DNA of 64,000 nt from Arenibacter sp. F20364. GTDB taxonomy: Bacteria > Bacteroidota > Bacteroidia > Flavobacteriales > Flavobacteriaceae. A program made the position numbers and the translations under genes. Shown in pieces: positions 18,065-29,000 of the stretch. Positions within the stretch are counted from its first letter, which is position 1. Every line of letters starts with the position of its first letter. The stretch spans positions 34,970 through 98,969 of the forward strand of contig NZ_JALKBD010000020.1 of NCBI RefSeq assembly GCF_023015905.1, written 5' to 3'. Under the pieces are notes generated by a model. It did no database searches, had not been told where the DNA came from, and was given only the letters and a program-made list of their open reading frames with translations.

Positions 18065-18949
18065 CTAGGATATGCTGGTTTTTATATTTAAGAACAACTT
18101 GCGATATTCATGAGGGCTCATATGCACGATTGCTTTGAACTGTCTGTTGAAATTGGACAAGGCATTAAAACCACATTCATAGCTTATTTGGGAAATATTG
18201 AAATTATCTTCCAGTAATAATTTGCGAGAATGCCCGATCCGGATTTCGTTTACAAAACGGGTAAAGGTCTTATTGGCCCTAGGTTTAAAATATCTACAGA
18301 AGGATGTGGTGGTCATATTTAGCATTTCCGATATTTCTTCCAAGGATATTTTGGTTTTAAAATTGGTCATGACATAGTCATATACTATACGCATTTTATC
18401 CGCGTCATCCCCTTTAAAAACATTGGTGTATCCTGGGCTGGACAGTAGATTGTATTCTTCACTATTGGCCAGTATGTCTATTATTTCAAGTAGTTTTATG
18501 ATTCTTCGGAATCCTTGCTCGTTATTAATTTTAAGTAAAAGTTTATTTATTTTATTTCGGGTCTCCCCGTAAAATTCCATACCTCTGACCGAATTTTCAA
18601 CAAACTTGTTTACATTATAAAACTCCTCTTTGCCCAATAACGATTCGCTAAAAAGATCGTGGTCAAAATAAATTACCAAACCTCTGGTAGAGAGTTTGCT
18701 GTTCTTGTTAAAATAAACATCATCACTCCGCCATAAATGAGGTAAGTTAGGGCCAGTGACCACTAGATCTCCTTTTTCAAAAGATTGAACATGGTCCCCA
18801 ACAAAGCGCGTTCCTTTTCCTTCTGCAATTAAGGATATTTGGAAGTCCGGGTGAAAGTGCCAATTTGGATTGAAGTAGGGTCCTACCATATCCTTAAAAA
18901 TAAAAGTTTCTTTGGTTGTTAGCGTTTTTTCAATGTTGGGGGTACTCAT
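18065..18949 (-). CDS. AraC family transcriptional regulator
   Basis: The 294-residue protein has an N-terminal cupin-like ligand-binding domain (WHFHPDFQISLIAEGKG and later GDLVVTGPNLPHLW) and a C-terminal AraC DNA-binding domain with two helix-turn-helix units (ISLEEISEMLNMTTTSFCRYF and ISQISYECGFNALSNFNRQF). It lies between two divergent catabolic operons and probably activates both. It does not contain the family's signal-receiver domain, so it is likely to sense a small molecule directly. A copy of the 14-bp motif lies 55 bp upstream of its start, so it may also control itself. Confidence 0.93.
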   Translation of the reverse strand: MSTPNIEKTLTTKETFIFKDMVGPYFNPNWHFHPDFQISLIAEGKGTRFVGDHVQSFEKGDLVVTGPNLPHLWRSDDVYFNKNSKLSTRGLVIYFDHDLFSESLLGKEEFYNVNKFVENSVRGMEFYGETRNKINKLLLKINNEQGFRRIIKLLEIIDILANSEEYNLLSSPGYTNVFKGDDADKMRIVYDYVMTNFKTKISLEEISEMLNMTTTSFCRYFKPRANKTFTRFVNEIRIGHSRKLLLEDNFNISQISYECGFNALSNFNRQFKAIVHMSPHEYRKLFLNIKTSIS

Positions 18950-19003
18950 AAATTTCCGGTTTGAATTCTATTTTGGCTAATTTATGACAAAAAAGTGTCA
19001 TCT

Positions 19004-19017
19004 TTTAGTAAGATATA
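19004..19017 (+). promoter_or_regulatory. Third copy of the 14-bp operator motif
   Basis: The sequence is TTTAGTA, AG, ATATA, matching all twelve fixed positions of the inverted pair near 17.8 kb. It would centre about 43 bp upstream of the inferred transcription start, a usual position for an activator that contacts RNA polymerase. Confidence 0.55.
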
Positions 19018-19042
19018 GGGAATATTCAAACAGATAGTATTT

Positions 19043-19050
19043 TAGATTTG
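19043..19050 (+). promoter_or_regulatory. -7 box of the seven-gene ThuA operon
   Basis: TAGATTTG matches the Bacteroidota TAnnTTTG consensus exactly. It lies 25 nt after the operator motif, has no -33 TTG, and predicts a leader of about 200 nt before the ATG at 19260. Confidence 0.5.
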
Positions 19051-19259
19051 TAGAGCTAAGTTTTTATTGTCAAATTTTAGAGCAATAATTTTTATGGATA
19101 GTTCATAAAAAGTGATAATAAATTTAGATATTGACAAACAATATGGCTTAGTGGACCCGTTGGAAATGAATGGGATTTTTAAACCTTGATTTTCGCTAAC
19201 ATTGGAAGGTTTGGTGTTGAAAATAGTTCACTTATCGGGTATTTAAGATTTGTAATTTT

Positions 19260-20453
19260 ATGTTGGAATCATTAATTTACGGGTATTCTTTTTTTGTGAA
19301 GAACACGAGAAATGCTATATGGTCTATGGTGGTAGTTGGCGTGTCTGTTTCTTGTGGAAATAAAGATAGCAAAACCAGTACAATTTTGGTAGGGGGACCT
19401 TCGGAGCAATTCATGGCGCAAGCCGACATGTTGGAATTGGATAATGGTCGTCTTGCTATGACAGGGGAAGATATCAACGGAGAAAGAAGTGCTGACGAAT
19501 ACCGTATAACATACAATGGTATAGAAGGTCCTGGTAAAGGAAAGCATATTGTTTTCATTGCCACGGATCACGAGTATAGGGGAGAAGAAACCTTACCGGC
19601 ATTGGCTAAGATTTTGGCCAAAAGATATGGTTTCAGATGTACGGTGGTCTGGGCTTTGGACGATAATGGCAATATACTTCCAGGAGGGTCGGACCTTAAA
19701 GGCCTCGATGTTCTTAAAGGGGCAGACCTTATGGTCATGTTTATGAGGTTTGCAAATTTTGAAGATTCCCAGATGCAACATATTGATGACTACCTAAATA
19801 GAGGAGGGGCTGTAATAGGTTTAAGGACTTCTACACATGCCTTTAAAAATGCGGATAATCCCAGTTGGAAGCACTATGACTATAAATATGGAGGCGAAAA
19901 GGAGGCTTGGCACGGGGGTTTTGGAGAGGTGGTTCTAGGGGAGACCTGGGTAGGCCACTATGGTAAGAACCATCAGCAGGCGTCCAAACTGATTATGGAA
20001 GAAGAGAATAAGGAACATCCTATAATGCGCGGAGTACAAAATGCATGGGCGCAATGTGGAGGCTATAATGCCTACCCCCAAGGTAAGGATTTGAAGATAT
20101 TGGCCAGGGGAAGGGTGTTGAACGGAATGACACCGGATGCTGCGCCGGACACTAGCAAGGAAGAACTTCCTGTTGCTTGGGTTAGAACTTACCAATTGGA
20201 ATCCGGTAAACCCGGACGTGCCTTTACAACTACCCATGGGGCTTCAGAAGATATTCTTAGTGAGGGATTTAGAAGAATGCTTATCAATGCCTGTTTTTGG
20301 GGATTGGAAATGGAACAAGAGATTAAAGCGGATAATCCAATAGAGTTTGTGGGGGGGTATGAGCCAACTACGTTTAATTTTGAGGGGTACCAGAAAAATG
20401 TAAAACCGTCCGACCTAAAGGGTTGGGAATCGGTAATAATGCCAAGAAAATAA
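19260..20453 (+). CDS. ThuA-like domain lipoprotein (second copy)
   Basis: The 397-residue protein starts with a lipoprotein signal whose Cys lies in VSVSCGNK. The ThuA domain shows KHIVFIATDHEYRGEE, GADLMVMFMRF and VIGLRTSTHAF, followed by HYGKNHQQ. It is clearly paralogous to the protein at 14228-15349 but diverged, with a different N-terminal spacer. It opens the plus-strand operon under the AraC-type regulator. Being exported, it should act on a substrate outside the cytoplasm together with the lipoprotein cytochrome at the end of the operon. The exact reaction is unknown; keto-sugar isomerisation is the family-based guess. Confidence 0.87.
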   Translation: MLESLIYGYSFFVKNTRNAIWSMVVVGVSVSCGNKDSKTSTILVGGPSEQFMAQADMLELDNGRLAMTGEDINGERSADEYRITYNGIEGPGKGKHIVFIATDHEYRGEETLPALAKILAKRYGFRCTVVWALDDNGNILPGGSDLKGLDVLKGADLMVMFMRFANFEDSQMQHIDDYLNRGGAVIGLRTSTHAFKNADNPSWKHYDYKYGGEKEAWHGGFGEVVLGETWVGHYGKNHQQASKLIMEEENKEHPIMRGVQNAWAQCGGYNAYPQGKDLKILARGRVLNGMTPDAAPDTSKEELPVAWVRTYQLESGKPGRAFTTTHGASEDILSEGFRRMLINACFWGLEMEQEIKADNPIEFVGGYEPTTFNFEGYQKNVKPSDLKGWESVIMPRK

Positions 20454-20476
20454 TATAACGAATAAAAACTACTGTT

Positions 20477-21526
20477 ATGCCAGAAAACAATTATCCTAAA
20501 CTCCACAACGCTTCGTGGCCCGGTGTGGTAGGAAAAGGACCTGATTCAGAGCCACCAATCTCCATTGATACCATGATAGAGCTCACGGCCAATGCGGAGG
20601 TAAACGGGGTTAAATTTGATGGATTCGATCTTTTTGCTGCAGATCCACATTTGGATATAGATTCCAATGATGATGGTATTAAAAAAATGGCCGATAAGGC
20701 GAGATCCAAAAATCTTGAAATCGGAAGTTTGGTAGCCCCGGTCTGGGCAGGAACCGGTGGAGGCTCCGCAATGGGGTCTCGTGAAGAACGAAATCAATTT
20801 GTAACCCAGGTTCGCAAGGCTTGTATTATAGGTAAAAAACTGCGTGATCTAGGGATACGTCCCAATGGAGTTATTAGAATAGATTCGTCCGTTGATCCAC
20901 ATAGTTGGGCAGCCGATCCGGTTGCCAATACTAAATTAATTGCACAAACTTTCCGAGAAGCTTGTGATGTGGCCGCCGATTACGGCGAGTCCTTAGCTGC
21001 CGAAGGTGAAATTTGCTGGGGAGGAATGCATGGTTGGAAGACCATGGTGAACACCTTAGAGGCCGTTGATAGGCCTAACATTGGATTTCAGGCCGATATG
21101 GCGCATACCTTGTTGTATCTATTGGGATATAATAAGGAAGACGAAAGAATATTGCCCAAAGACTTCGATTGGAACGACCGGGCAACATTGACCGAAGGTC
21201 TTAAGACCATTACTGCTGCCCTTCGTCCATGGACCATTGATTTTCACGTGGCCCAAAATGATGGAACAGTGTTCGGGTCTGGTTCTCACGACAAGACTGG
21301 AAGGCATTGTCAGGCTACGGATCCAAATGGAAAATTGGACATAGCTGTGGATGCAGGCCATTGGCTGCGGGATGAAAACGGTGTCCTGACCAAAAAGATA
21401 AGACACATATGCTGGGATGGATGTATGTTTCCCAATGAGGTTATGATGCAGCCCAAGACTTGGAACGATATTTTAGGGGCCATGATAAAAGTCCGTGAAA
21501 TGCATGGTTGGTACGAGGCACCTTAA
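20477..21526 (+). CDS. TIM-barrel sugar phosphate isomerase/epimerase-like protein
   Basis: The 349-residue cytoplasmic protein belongs to the xylose-isomerase-like TIM-barrel superfamily (AP_endonuc_2). Metal-ligand segments are visible in [20 protein letters not shown] and [12 protein letters not shown]. It is about 70 residues longer than the isomerase at 15397, with an extended C-terminus ([15 protein letters not shown]), so it is a separate subfamily rather than a copy. It starts 23 bp after the ThuA gene. A role in isomerising or cleaving a keto-sugar is inferred from context. Confidence 0.82.
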   Translation: MPENNYPKLHNASWPGVVGKGPDSEPPISIDTMIELTANAEVNGVKFDGFDLFAADPHLDIDSNDDGIKKMADKARSKNLEIGSLVAPVWAGTGGGSAMGSREERNQFVTQVRKACIIGKKLRDLGIRPNGVIRIDSSVDPHSWAADPVANTKLIAQTFREACDVAADYGESLAAEGEICWGGMHGWKTMVNTLEAVDRPNIGFQADMAHTLLYLLGYNKEDERILPKDFDWNDRATLTEGLKTITAALRPWTIDFHVAQNDGTVFGSGSHDKTGRHCQATDPNGKLDIAVDAGHWLRDENGVLTKKIRHICWDGCMFPNEVMMQPKTWNDILGAMIKVREMHGWYEAP

Positions 21527-21591
21527 GATATGTGGTCCACATTATAATTTTTAAAGCTGAAATTTTAATTTAAAATAAAAATAGAGTATTC

Positions 21592-22746
21592 ATGTCAAGT
21601 AAGAAAGAATTACGAATAGGAATGGTAGGTTATGGATTTATGGGAAGAACCCATTCCAATGGCTATCGGAGAGTTGGCAATTTTTTTCCCGAATTGGAAT
21701 ATCAACCTGTATTAAAAGCAATTTGTGGGCGTAATCAGGAAAGGACCCAAGCTTTTGCCGATCAATGGGGCTATGAGACCATAGAGACCGATTGGAGAAA
21801 GCTGATTGCCCGCGATGATATTGATGCCATAGATATATGTACTCCCAACAATATGCACGCCGAAATTGCCATTGCTGCGGCAGAAGCCGGAAAAATGGTT
21901 TTGTGTGAAAAACCTTTGGCACGTACGGTTGCGGAAGCCCAACCTATGGTGGATGCCATTGAAAAAGCAGGAGTTCCCAATACAGTGTATTTCAATTACA
22001 GGAGATTGCCATCGGTGACATTGGCAAAACAACTTATAGATGCTGGTAAATTGGGTAAAATATTTCATTATAGGGCTAATTTCCTGCAGGATTGGACCAT
22101 TAGTCCAGAACTTCCACAAGGAGGTGAGGGACTTTGGAGATTGGATAATGATGCGGCTGGATCCGGAGTTACGGGCGATTTATTGGCCCATTGTATAGAC
22201 ACTGCCATGTGGCTTAATGGAGGAATAAAGGATGTGTCTGCCATGACCGAAACCTTTATTAAAGAAAGAATACATACCGGTACAGGAGAAAAACAGGAGG
22301 TAACTATAGATGATGCCTGTATGTTTCATTGTCATTTCGATAATGGCTCTTTGGGCCTTTTTGAGTCCACCCGCTATGCTAGAGGGCATAAGGCTTTATA
22401 TACTTTTGAAATAAATGGAGAGCATGCCTCCATAAAATGGAACTTACACGATTTAAGTCGCTTGGAGTATTTTGACCATAGGGATGAATCCCAGGAAAGG
22501 GGATGGCGTTCCATTCATGTAACAGATGGTGACCATCCTTATATGGATAAATGGTGGGTACCAGGACTGTCTATTGGGTATGAGCATAGTTTTGTACATC
22601 AAATAGCAGATTTTCTCAAAGCCCTTCAGGAAGGGAAACCATGCTCACCTACATTTAGGGAAGCTCAGGAAACACAGAAAGTTTGCGAGGCCGTTTTGGA
22701 GTCGGCAAAAACCAAATCTTGGAAAGATACGGGTGTAACATGGTAA
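21592..22746 (+). CDS. Gfo/Idh/MocA family oxidoreductase (first copy)
   Basis: The 384-residue NAD(P)-dependent dehydrogenase has the Rossmann motif [13 protein letters not shown], the strand [11 protein letters not shown], and the catalytic-lysine motif CEKPLA. The C-terminal domain contains [14 protein letters not shown], matching the dimer sheet and the His often used in catalysis. No signal peptide is present. Members oxidise or reduce a sugar hydroxyl, including C3 of glycosides (ThuB type). It lies 65 bp after the TIM-barrel gene. Confidence 0.9.
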   Translation: MSSKKELRIGMVGYGFMGRTHSNGYRRVGNFFPELEYQPVLKAICGRNQERTQAFADQWGYETIETDWRKLIARDDIDAIDICTPNNMHAEIAIAAAEAGKMVLCEKPLARTVAEAQPMVDAIEKAGVPNTVYFNYRRLPSVTLAKQLIDAGKLGKIFHYRANFLQDWTISPELPQGGEGLWRLDNDAAGSGVTGDLLAHCIDTAMWLNGGIKDVSAMTETFIKERIHTGTGEKQEVTIDDACMFHCHFDNGSLGLFESTRYARGHKALYTFEINGEHASIKWNLHDLSRLEYFDHRDESQERGWRSIHVTDGDHPYMDKWWVPGLSIGYEHSFVHQIADFLKALQEGKPCSPTFREAQETQKVCEAVLESAKTKSWKDTGVTW

Positions 22747-22779
22747 CCTCAAACTTTCCCGAGTTTGGGAAGTCCATTG

Positions 22780-22807
22780 TTTAAAAATTGAATTGTCAAT
22801 TTTTAAA
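22780..22807. other. Perfect 12-bp AT-rich inverted repeat within the operon
   Basis: Arms 22780-22791 and 22796-22807 are exact reverse complements around a 4-nt loop. They lie in the 102-bp gap between the Gfo/Idh/MocA and alcohol dehydrogenase genes. It could be an attenuator, an RNA-processing point or a regulator site; there is no following T-run. Confidence 0.55.
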
Positions 22808-22848
22808 CTTTAATTTGAACTGGAAATTAAAATAAACAAATTATTGCT

Positions 22849-23961
22849 ATGAGTAATTCGATAAAAGGCTTTTGTCTTCAGACCAATGAGAAAATATATC
22901 CAAATACCGGTCAATCGGTACTTAGTAATTCAGCGGTTGTAGATATGGAAATCCCACCATTAAAGGAGGGGGAAATACTGGCCAAAACATTGTATACCGG
23001 AATCTGCGGTTCAGACAATAGTGCAACGATAGGCAAGGCCAATTTTGATTGGGTGCAACGTCCTAGGGTAATTGGGCACGAGTTTAGTGCAGAGGTTTTG
23101 GAATTGGGGCCTGGTGACCATGGTGACCTTAAGGTGGGCGACATTTTTACTCCCTTGGCCATGTTGGGTTGTAGGGATGAGGAATGTCCGGCCTGTAGTG
23201 TATCCAAATGGAATTTATGTCCTAATAAAGAAATAATCGGTTTTCACAGAAACGGAGGCTTTGGACAACAAGTAGTGTTGGAGTCGGATCGTGTAGTGCC
23301 TTTGATGAAAGGTTTAACCCCGGCCCAAGGTGCCTTGGTGGAGCCTTTATCCATTATTACCAATGCGCTATATAACAAATGCGATATTAAACCTGGGCAG
23401 GACGTGGTAGTAACAGGCTGCGGAATTATCGGAATGATGTCGGCCGAAGTTGCCCGTGCGGCCGGAGCTAGAGTTGCTGTAACAGGAATTGCCCACGATC
23501 GGGATATCAGATTGAAAAGAGCCAAGGAAAGAGGTTTCATTACCATAGAAGTGTCACCGGAAAACTCGTTGACCACCCAATTGAAAAACGGCATTACCGA
23601 TGATAACGGTGTTCCGTTTGGATCAAATGGAAAGGTAGATTTGCTAATAGAATGTTCAGGTGTTCCACCAGTATTAACAGAAGCGATTGGTGTTGTTAAA
23701 CCTGAAGGAGATATATGCGTTATTGCCACTTACGGAACGGATGTACAGATAAATGCCACTCACCTTACCCGTACCTCCTTAAATATGAGGGGATCTATGG
23801 GGTCTTGTAGGGCAGATTATATGGCCGCCCAAAAATTGATGGTAACCGGTATATTTCCTTCCGAACATTACACCGATTACTATGATTTTAAAGATATCAA
23901 TCAAGCATTTGAAGATTCTATAAAGGCTAATAATATGAAGGCCGTGGTAAAAATGAACTGA
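22849..23961 (+). CDS. Zinc-dependent alcohol/sorbitol dehydrogenase-like protein
   Basis: The 370-residue MDR enzyme has the catalytic-zinc segment GICGSD with RVIGHEFSAEV, and a structural-zinc lobe with four Cys (GCRDEECPACSVSKWNLC). The Rossmann motif is VTGCGIIGMMSAEVA. These identify a zinc-containing polyol or sugar dehydrogenase (sorbitol, threonine or glucose dehydrogenase-like), cytoplasmic and NAD(P)-linked. It sits in the middle of the seven-gene operon and probably oxidises a hydroxyl of the transported sugar or polyol. Confidence 0.9.
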   Translation: MSNSIKGFCLQTNEKIYPNTGQSVLSNSAVVDMEIPPLKEGEILAKTLYTGICGSDNSATIGKANFDWVQRPRVIGHEFSAEVLELGPGDHGDLKVGDIFTPLAMLGCRDEECPACSVSKWNLCPNKEIIGFHRNGGFGQQVVLESDRVVPLMKGLTPAQGALVEPLSIITNALYNKCDIKPGQDVVVTGCGIIGMMSAEVARAAGARVAVTGIAHDRDIRLKRAKERGFITIEVSPENSLTTQLKNGITDDNGVPFGSNGKVDLLIECSGVPPVLTEAIGVVKPEGDICVIATYGTDVQINATHLTRTSLNMRGSMGSCRADYMAAQKLMVTGIFPSEHYTDYYDFKDINQAFEDSIKANNMKAVVKMN

Positions 23962-24023
23962 TAATTCATTGTACCTTACACGGGCATACAACATAATATC
24001 AAATAAAACTAGCATTAAAGATT

Positions 24024-25043
24024 ATGCACAAAATATTCATTACCGGAGGTACCGGCTGTATAGGATCGGTTACTATTTATAAGCTATTACAATCAAAGGA
24101 GGTTGGGAAAATTGTTATTGCAACCCGCTCCAATAATGTAGATCCGTTAAAACTATGGCTTCCGGGAGATTTGGATTCCCGCTTGGAGTTCGTTACTCTT
24201 GATGTTTCCAATTATCAGGAAATGGAAAGGGTATTGTTAGAAGTGGACCCAACGCATATTATTCATTTAGGGGCGTACCAAAGTCCGGATTGTTCCCGCG
24301 ATCATATTGGCGGAATGGAAATCAATACTGGAGGTACAATGGCACTTTTTGATGCCGCCGAGAAATTATCCAATCTCAAGAGATTCGTATTTGCCAGCTC
24401 TGCGGCAGTATACGGTATGAGGTCTATGTATCCGCAAGATGTTATAGGTGAGGATGTTCCATTGGCACCACCCAACCACTATGGTATTTGGAAATTATCG
24501 GGAGAGCATTTGGCCCGTTTGTTTCACGATAATACCAAAGTGCCTACGGTTTGTCTACGGTTGAACACTACCTATGGAAAAGGAAGGGACAAAGGAAAGA
24601 CCTCTGCCCCTACGAATGCTTTAAAGGCAATCGTCTTAGGAGCCGTGGAAGGAAAGGTAATTCCTTTTGAAATGCCATATCAAGGAAGGGAAAACTATCA
24701 TTTTGTGGAGGATGTGGGAGCTCAATTTGCTGCATGTGCATTACAGGCTTATGAAGGTTTTGGTGCTTTCAATATACAAGGTGAAACCATTCCTATTACA
24801 TCATTCCTGGAGCTTATTAAAGAACAGGCTACCTCTTTGGGTATGGGCGAATATGTATCATTGTCTGTTGCTGAAGCTGCCCCACCTAATCTATTTGTTT
24901 GCGATCTGGATCACAGTAAAATAGCAAAAACATTCAAGGATTTGCCATTGACCGAAATAGCAGAGGGAATACGAAATTCGTTGATAGAGTTTAAGGCAAT
25001 GGCGGAAAAGGGCACATTAAAATATTCTACGGCTGCCTCATGA
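24024..25043 (+). CDS. NAD-dependent epimerase/dehydratase
   Basis: The 339-residue extended SDR protein has the Gly motif TGGTGCIGS, an active-site Ser region FASSAAVYG and the catalytic pair in YGIWK. It resembles sugar epimerases, although a nucleotide-sugar substrate is unlikely in a catabolic operon; uronate or keto-sugar dehydrogenases of this fold are known. Its stop codon overlaps the next gene's start (ATGA), so translation is coupled. Confidence 0.87.
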   Translation: MHKIFITGGTGCIGSVTIYKLLQSKEVGKIVIATRSNNVDPLKLWLPGDLDSRLEFVTLDVSNYQEMERVLLEVDPTHIIHLGAYQSPDCSRDHIGGMEINTGGTMALFDAAEKLSNLKRFVFASSAAVYGMRSMYPQDVIGEDVPLAPPNHYGIWKLSGEHLARLFHDNTKVPTVCLRLNTTYGKGRDKGKTSAPTNALKAIVLGAVEGKVIPFEMPYQGRENYHFVEDVGAQFAACALQAYEGFGAFNIQGETIPITSFLELIKEQATSLGMGEYVSLSVAEAAPPNLFVCDLDHSKIAKTFKDLPLTEIAEGIRNSLIEFKAMAEKGTLKYSTAAS

Positions 25044-26011
25044 AAAATACAGGAATAGGTTTTATAGGTGCCGGTGATATCGCCAATTTACATGCAGAGG
25101 CCATTAATAGTTTGCCAGGGGCGCAACTAGTAGGACTTTGGAACAGAACCTTTGAAAAAGGGGCGAAAAAAGCAAAAATTTTCGGCTGCAAGACTTACAA
25201 AACGGAAGATGAATTATTTCAAGACCCGGAAATCGATGCTGTTTTCATATTGACCAATATGGAAACGCATTGCGATTATACCATTAGGGCTGCCAAGGCA
25301 GGAAAGCATATTTTGGTAGAAAAACCGGCAGCTTCCAATATAGAAGAACTGGAGTTGATGCAGGAAGCCGTAATTAGAGCTGGCGTTAAATGTATGCCGG
25401 TCCATAATTATATATACGAACCTGGGATAAAAAGGGCTAAAGCCATGATTGAAAGTGGAAAACTGGGTGATATATCCCAGTTTTATATGATGTACAATAT
25501 ACATCATGCTGATGATGTTAGGGCCAGATATCCTGGGGTGATCCGGCAGATATTGACCCATCATAGTTATACCATGTTGTATTTGGCAGGACAGCCCAAA
25601 ACAGTTTCTTGTTTAAAACATACCGTAGATACGACTATAGCCCCACAGGAAAATGTTGCCATGGCCAATATTCAAATGCAAAACGGTACTTTGAGCCATT
25701 TATCGGCAAGTTTTGCCAATGATGATCACGCTGGGGATCCATGGACATGTATTATAAAAGTCATCGGTACAAAGGGCAGTACACGTTACAGCTACAGGGA
25801 TTGGGTAATCAATGAGCGTAATGGCCCGCATTCACAAACCTATTACAGTTATCCTGAATCCATAAAAAATACGGCAACACATTTTATCAACAATGTATTG
25901 CGTAATAATGAGGCACCACTTTCCAGCCTAGAAGATGCTATTACTTGCCAGCGAATAATAGAGGCTTGTGAAAAATCTGAAAAGGAAGGAATTCACGTGA
26001 ATATCAATTAA
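25040..26011 (+). CDS. Gfo/Idh/MocA family oxidoreductase (second copy)
   Basis: The 323-residue protein has the Rossmann motif FIGAGDIANLHAE and the catalytic-lysine motif VEKPAA. It is shorter than and diverged from the copy at 21592. It overlaps the epimerase gene by 4 bp and precedes the cytochrome by 13 bp, so it is tightly coupled. Having two Gfo/Idh/MocA enzymes in one operon fits an oxidation followed by a later reduction of the same sugar, as in keto-glycoside pathways. This reading is inference. Confidence 0.9.
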   Translation: MKNTGIGFIGAGDIANLHAEAINSLPGAQLVGLWNRTFEKGAKKAKIFGCKTYKTEDELFQDPEIDAVFILTNMETHCDYTIRAAKAGKHILVEKPAASNIEELELMQEAVIRAGVKCMPVHNYIYEPGIKRAKAMIESGKLGDISQFYMMYNIHHADDVRARYPGVIRQILTHHSYTMLYLAGQPKTVSCLKHTVDTTIAPQENVAMANIQMQNGTLSHLSASFANDDHAGDPWTCIIKVIGTKGSTRYSYRDWVINERNGPHSQTYYSYPESIKNTATHFINNVLRNNEAPLSSLEDAITCQRIIEACEKSEKEGIHVNIN

Positions 26012-26024
26012 TTATATACTAAGA

Positions 26025-29000
26025 ATGATGAATATCAGTAAAAACGTTGCTTGGGGAAAGATTTTCCCAATGCTTTTCCTAGTCCTTGGCTTTTCCAGCT
26101 GTAGCAAAGAGGAAGACAACACTTTAAAAATTACACCTAATTCCCATATTGTATTGGTGGGGAATAATTTGGGATCCCGTATGTTGAACTTTGGGCATTT
26201 CGAAACTGAAATGCAACTTCGTTTCCCCAATGATTCCTTGTTTATCCGGAATATGTGCGATGGAGGGAATACACCTGGTTTTAGGCCACATGCCGCAAGA
26301 AATTCGCCTTGGGCATTTCCAGGTGCCGAGAAATACGAGCATGAGTCTGGGCAAGCTATCCATTTTGTTGAGGATGAAGGTGGGCATAGAGGAGGTCCGA
26401 TAGGACACTTTCCTTCTCCAGATGAATGGATTACAAGTTTAAAAGCGGATATCATTATCGGATTTTTTGGGTATCCCGAATCTTTTGAAGGCCCGGATGG
26501 GGTAGATAATTATAAGGAGGAACTGCGTGCCTTTATCCAGCATACAAAAAGTCAAAAGTATAATGGTACCACAGCACCTCAATTGGCACTGGTATCTCCA
26601 ATAGCCTATGAAGATTTATCTGCAAAGATGGACCTTCCCGATGGGAAAAAGGAAAATGCAAACCTGGAACTGTATACGAAGGCAATGCAAGAAATTGCGG
26701 CCGAAGAGGGGGTACTTTTAGTGGATGCTTTTGAACCGACCAAGGAATGGTACCAGACAGAAGGTACGGATTTAACACAGGACGGATTTCAGTTGACGGA
26801 TTATGGATATCAGAAGTTTGCCATGTTGTTGGCCGATAAAGTTTTCGGAACTAATGAAAGCAGGGCTGAAGAGAATCGAGAATTGGTACTTGACGCTGTA
26901 AAAGAAAAAAACTGGTTCTGGCACAATGATTTTAAAATTCCAAATAGTGTTCATGTCTATGGTAGACGTTATGATCCATTTGGACCCGATAATTACCCTT
27001 ACGAAATTGAGAAAATACGTCAAATGACAGCTATAAGGGATACGGCCATTTGGGAGGCCTTGCAGGGTAAAAAAATGGATTTGGCCAAAAGCGATGCCCA
27101 AACCAGAACATTGCCAGAAGTTGAGACCAATTATAAGCCCAGCAATAAAAATGGAACCCCGGAATATTTATACGGACAGGATGCATTGAACAAGATTAAG
27201 CCGGCACCTGGCTATAAGATAGAACTTTTTGCCTCAGAGGTAGAGTTCCCAGACCTTGCCAATCCCGTACAGGTTTCCTTCGATAACAAGGGAAGACTTT
27301 GGGTTGCAGTTATGCCAAGTTACCCACATTACAAGCCAGGTGATAGTAAGCCCAATGATAAGTTACTTATATTGGAAGATACTGACGGGGATAATAAGGC
27401 CGACAAACAGACAATTTTTGCAGACGGACTTCATTTGACCATTGGTTTTGAATTTGCACCGGAAGGGGTTTATTTATCCCAGGGTACCAATCTAGTTCTT
27501 TTAAAGGATACCGATGGGGACGACAAGGCAGATGTTAAGGAAATTGTACTTAGTGGTTTTGACGATCATGATACGCACCATGCTATAAGTGCTTTTACGA
27601 CAGATCCTTCCGGAGCCATTTATATGGGTGAAGGTACATTTCTTCATACCAACGTAGAAACGGCATATGGTCCTGTTCGTGGAACCAATGGTGGTTTCTA
27701 TCGTTACAGTCCCCAACGCCATTATTTGGAGCGTACTGCCCAATTGGCAATTCCAAATCCTTGGGGTATTGCCTTCGATGATTGGGGGCAACCATTTTTT
27801 GAACATACATCAGGCCCTTCGGCTACTTGGATGATGCCGGGAACCATAATACCGCGGTACGGGAATAGTTCCCCAATACCTGAAAATCTTATAGAAAAGA
27901 AACATTTGGTTAGGCCTACTTCGGGACTTGAATTTGTTTCAAGCCGCCATTTTCCAGAAGCCTCACAAGGCAATATGTTGATCGCAAATACCATAGGGTT
28001 TTTAGGGATTAAGGAGCATTCCATGGTAGATGACCCTAAAACGGCAGGTTACTTAAGTAGACATCAAGAAGACCTGATTTCTGCTACAGATAAGAATTTT
28101 AGACCTGTAGACCTAGAATTTGCTCCGGACGGTTCCTTGTACTTCATAGATTGGCACAATGTACTTATTGGCCATATGCAGCACAATGCACGTGATCCCC
28201 TTCGCGATCATGCACATGGACGGGTGTACCGAATAACGTATCCATCCAGACCTCTGGTAGAACCTGCCAAGATCGTTGATGCCAGTATTGACGAATTGTT
28301 GGATAATCTTAAACTTCCCGAATACCGTACCCGATACAGGACCAAAAGGGAATTGCGTGCTAGGGATGCATCTGAGGTTTTATCAAAATTAAAAACCTGG
28401 GTAGCGGGATTGGATAAAAATGATGCTAAGTACGAACACAATCTATTGGAAGCCTTATGGGTTACTTGGGGCTTGAATGAAGTTGACGGGCAATTGCTTG
28501 AACAGCTGCTCAATTCAAAAGATTTCAGGGCCCGAACAGCTGCTGTTGGTGTTCTACGCTATGCCGGGCACCAGATTCCGAATCAAGCAGATCTTCTTAT
28601 GATAGCTGCGAAAGACGACAATCCCAGAGTAAGATTGGAAGCCTTGGTTGCCGCTTCCTGGTTGGGTAGGGATGTAGGAATTCCCATTATCACCGAAGCA
28701 GGCAAAAAGGGATTGGATAAATGGATGGAAAAGCCTTATGAAGCGGCTATTGCCCATTTAAATGGTCACAAAGTAGGGGAAGAGCCCAAAGAGGTGATTA
28801 AGACCGATTTAAAGGGCAAAGACTTGGAACTGCTGGTAGCGGGAAGGGAAATATATATGAGGGATGGTTATTGTGCCACCTGTCACCAAGCCGACGGTCA
28901 AGGGCTGGAGGCCTCAGGGTTTCCTCCACTTGCAGGATCGGAATGGGTAACCGGTAATGTGGATAGACTTATTAAGTTGACCACCAAGGGTCTCATGGGA

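Larger units (their letters stand above)
18950..19259. other. Divergent promoter region between araC-like gene and ThuA operon
   Basis: This 310-bp gap holds a 14-bp operator motif (19004-19017) and an exact TAnnTTTG box (19043-19050), listed separately. The remaining roughly 200 nt would be the untranslated leader of the seven-gene operon; I see no hairpin strong enough to call a riboswitch or attenuator. Confidence 0.5.

Noticed and set aside
23244..23729. 161-codon open frame on the minus strand
   Set aside because: It lies wholly inside the zinc dehydrogenase gene, whose domain motifs are intact; the antisense translation has no family features.
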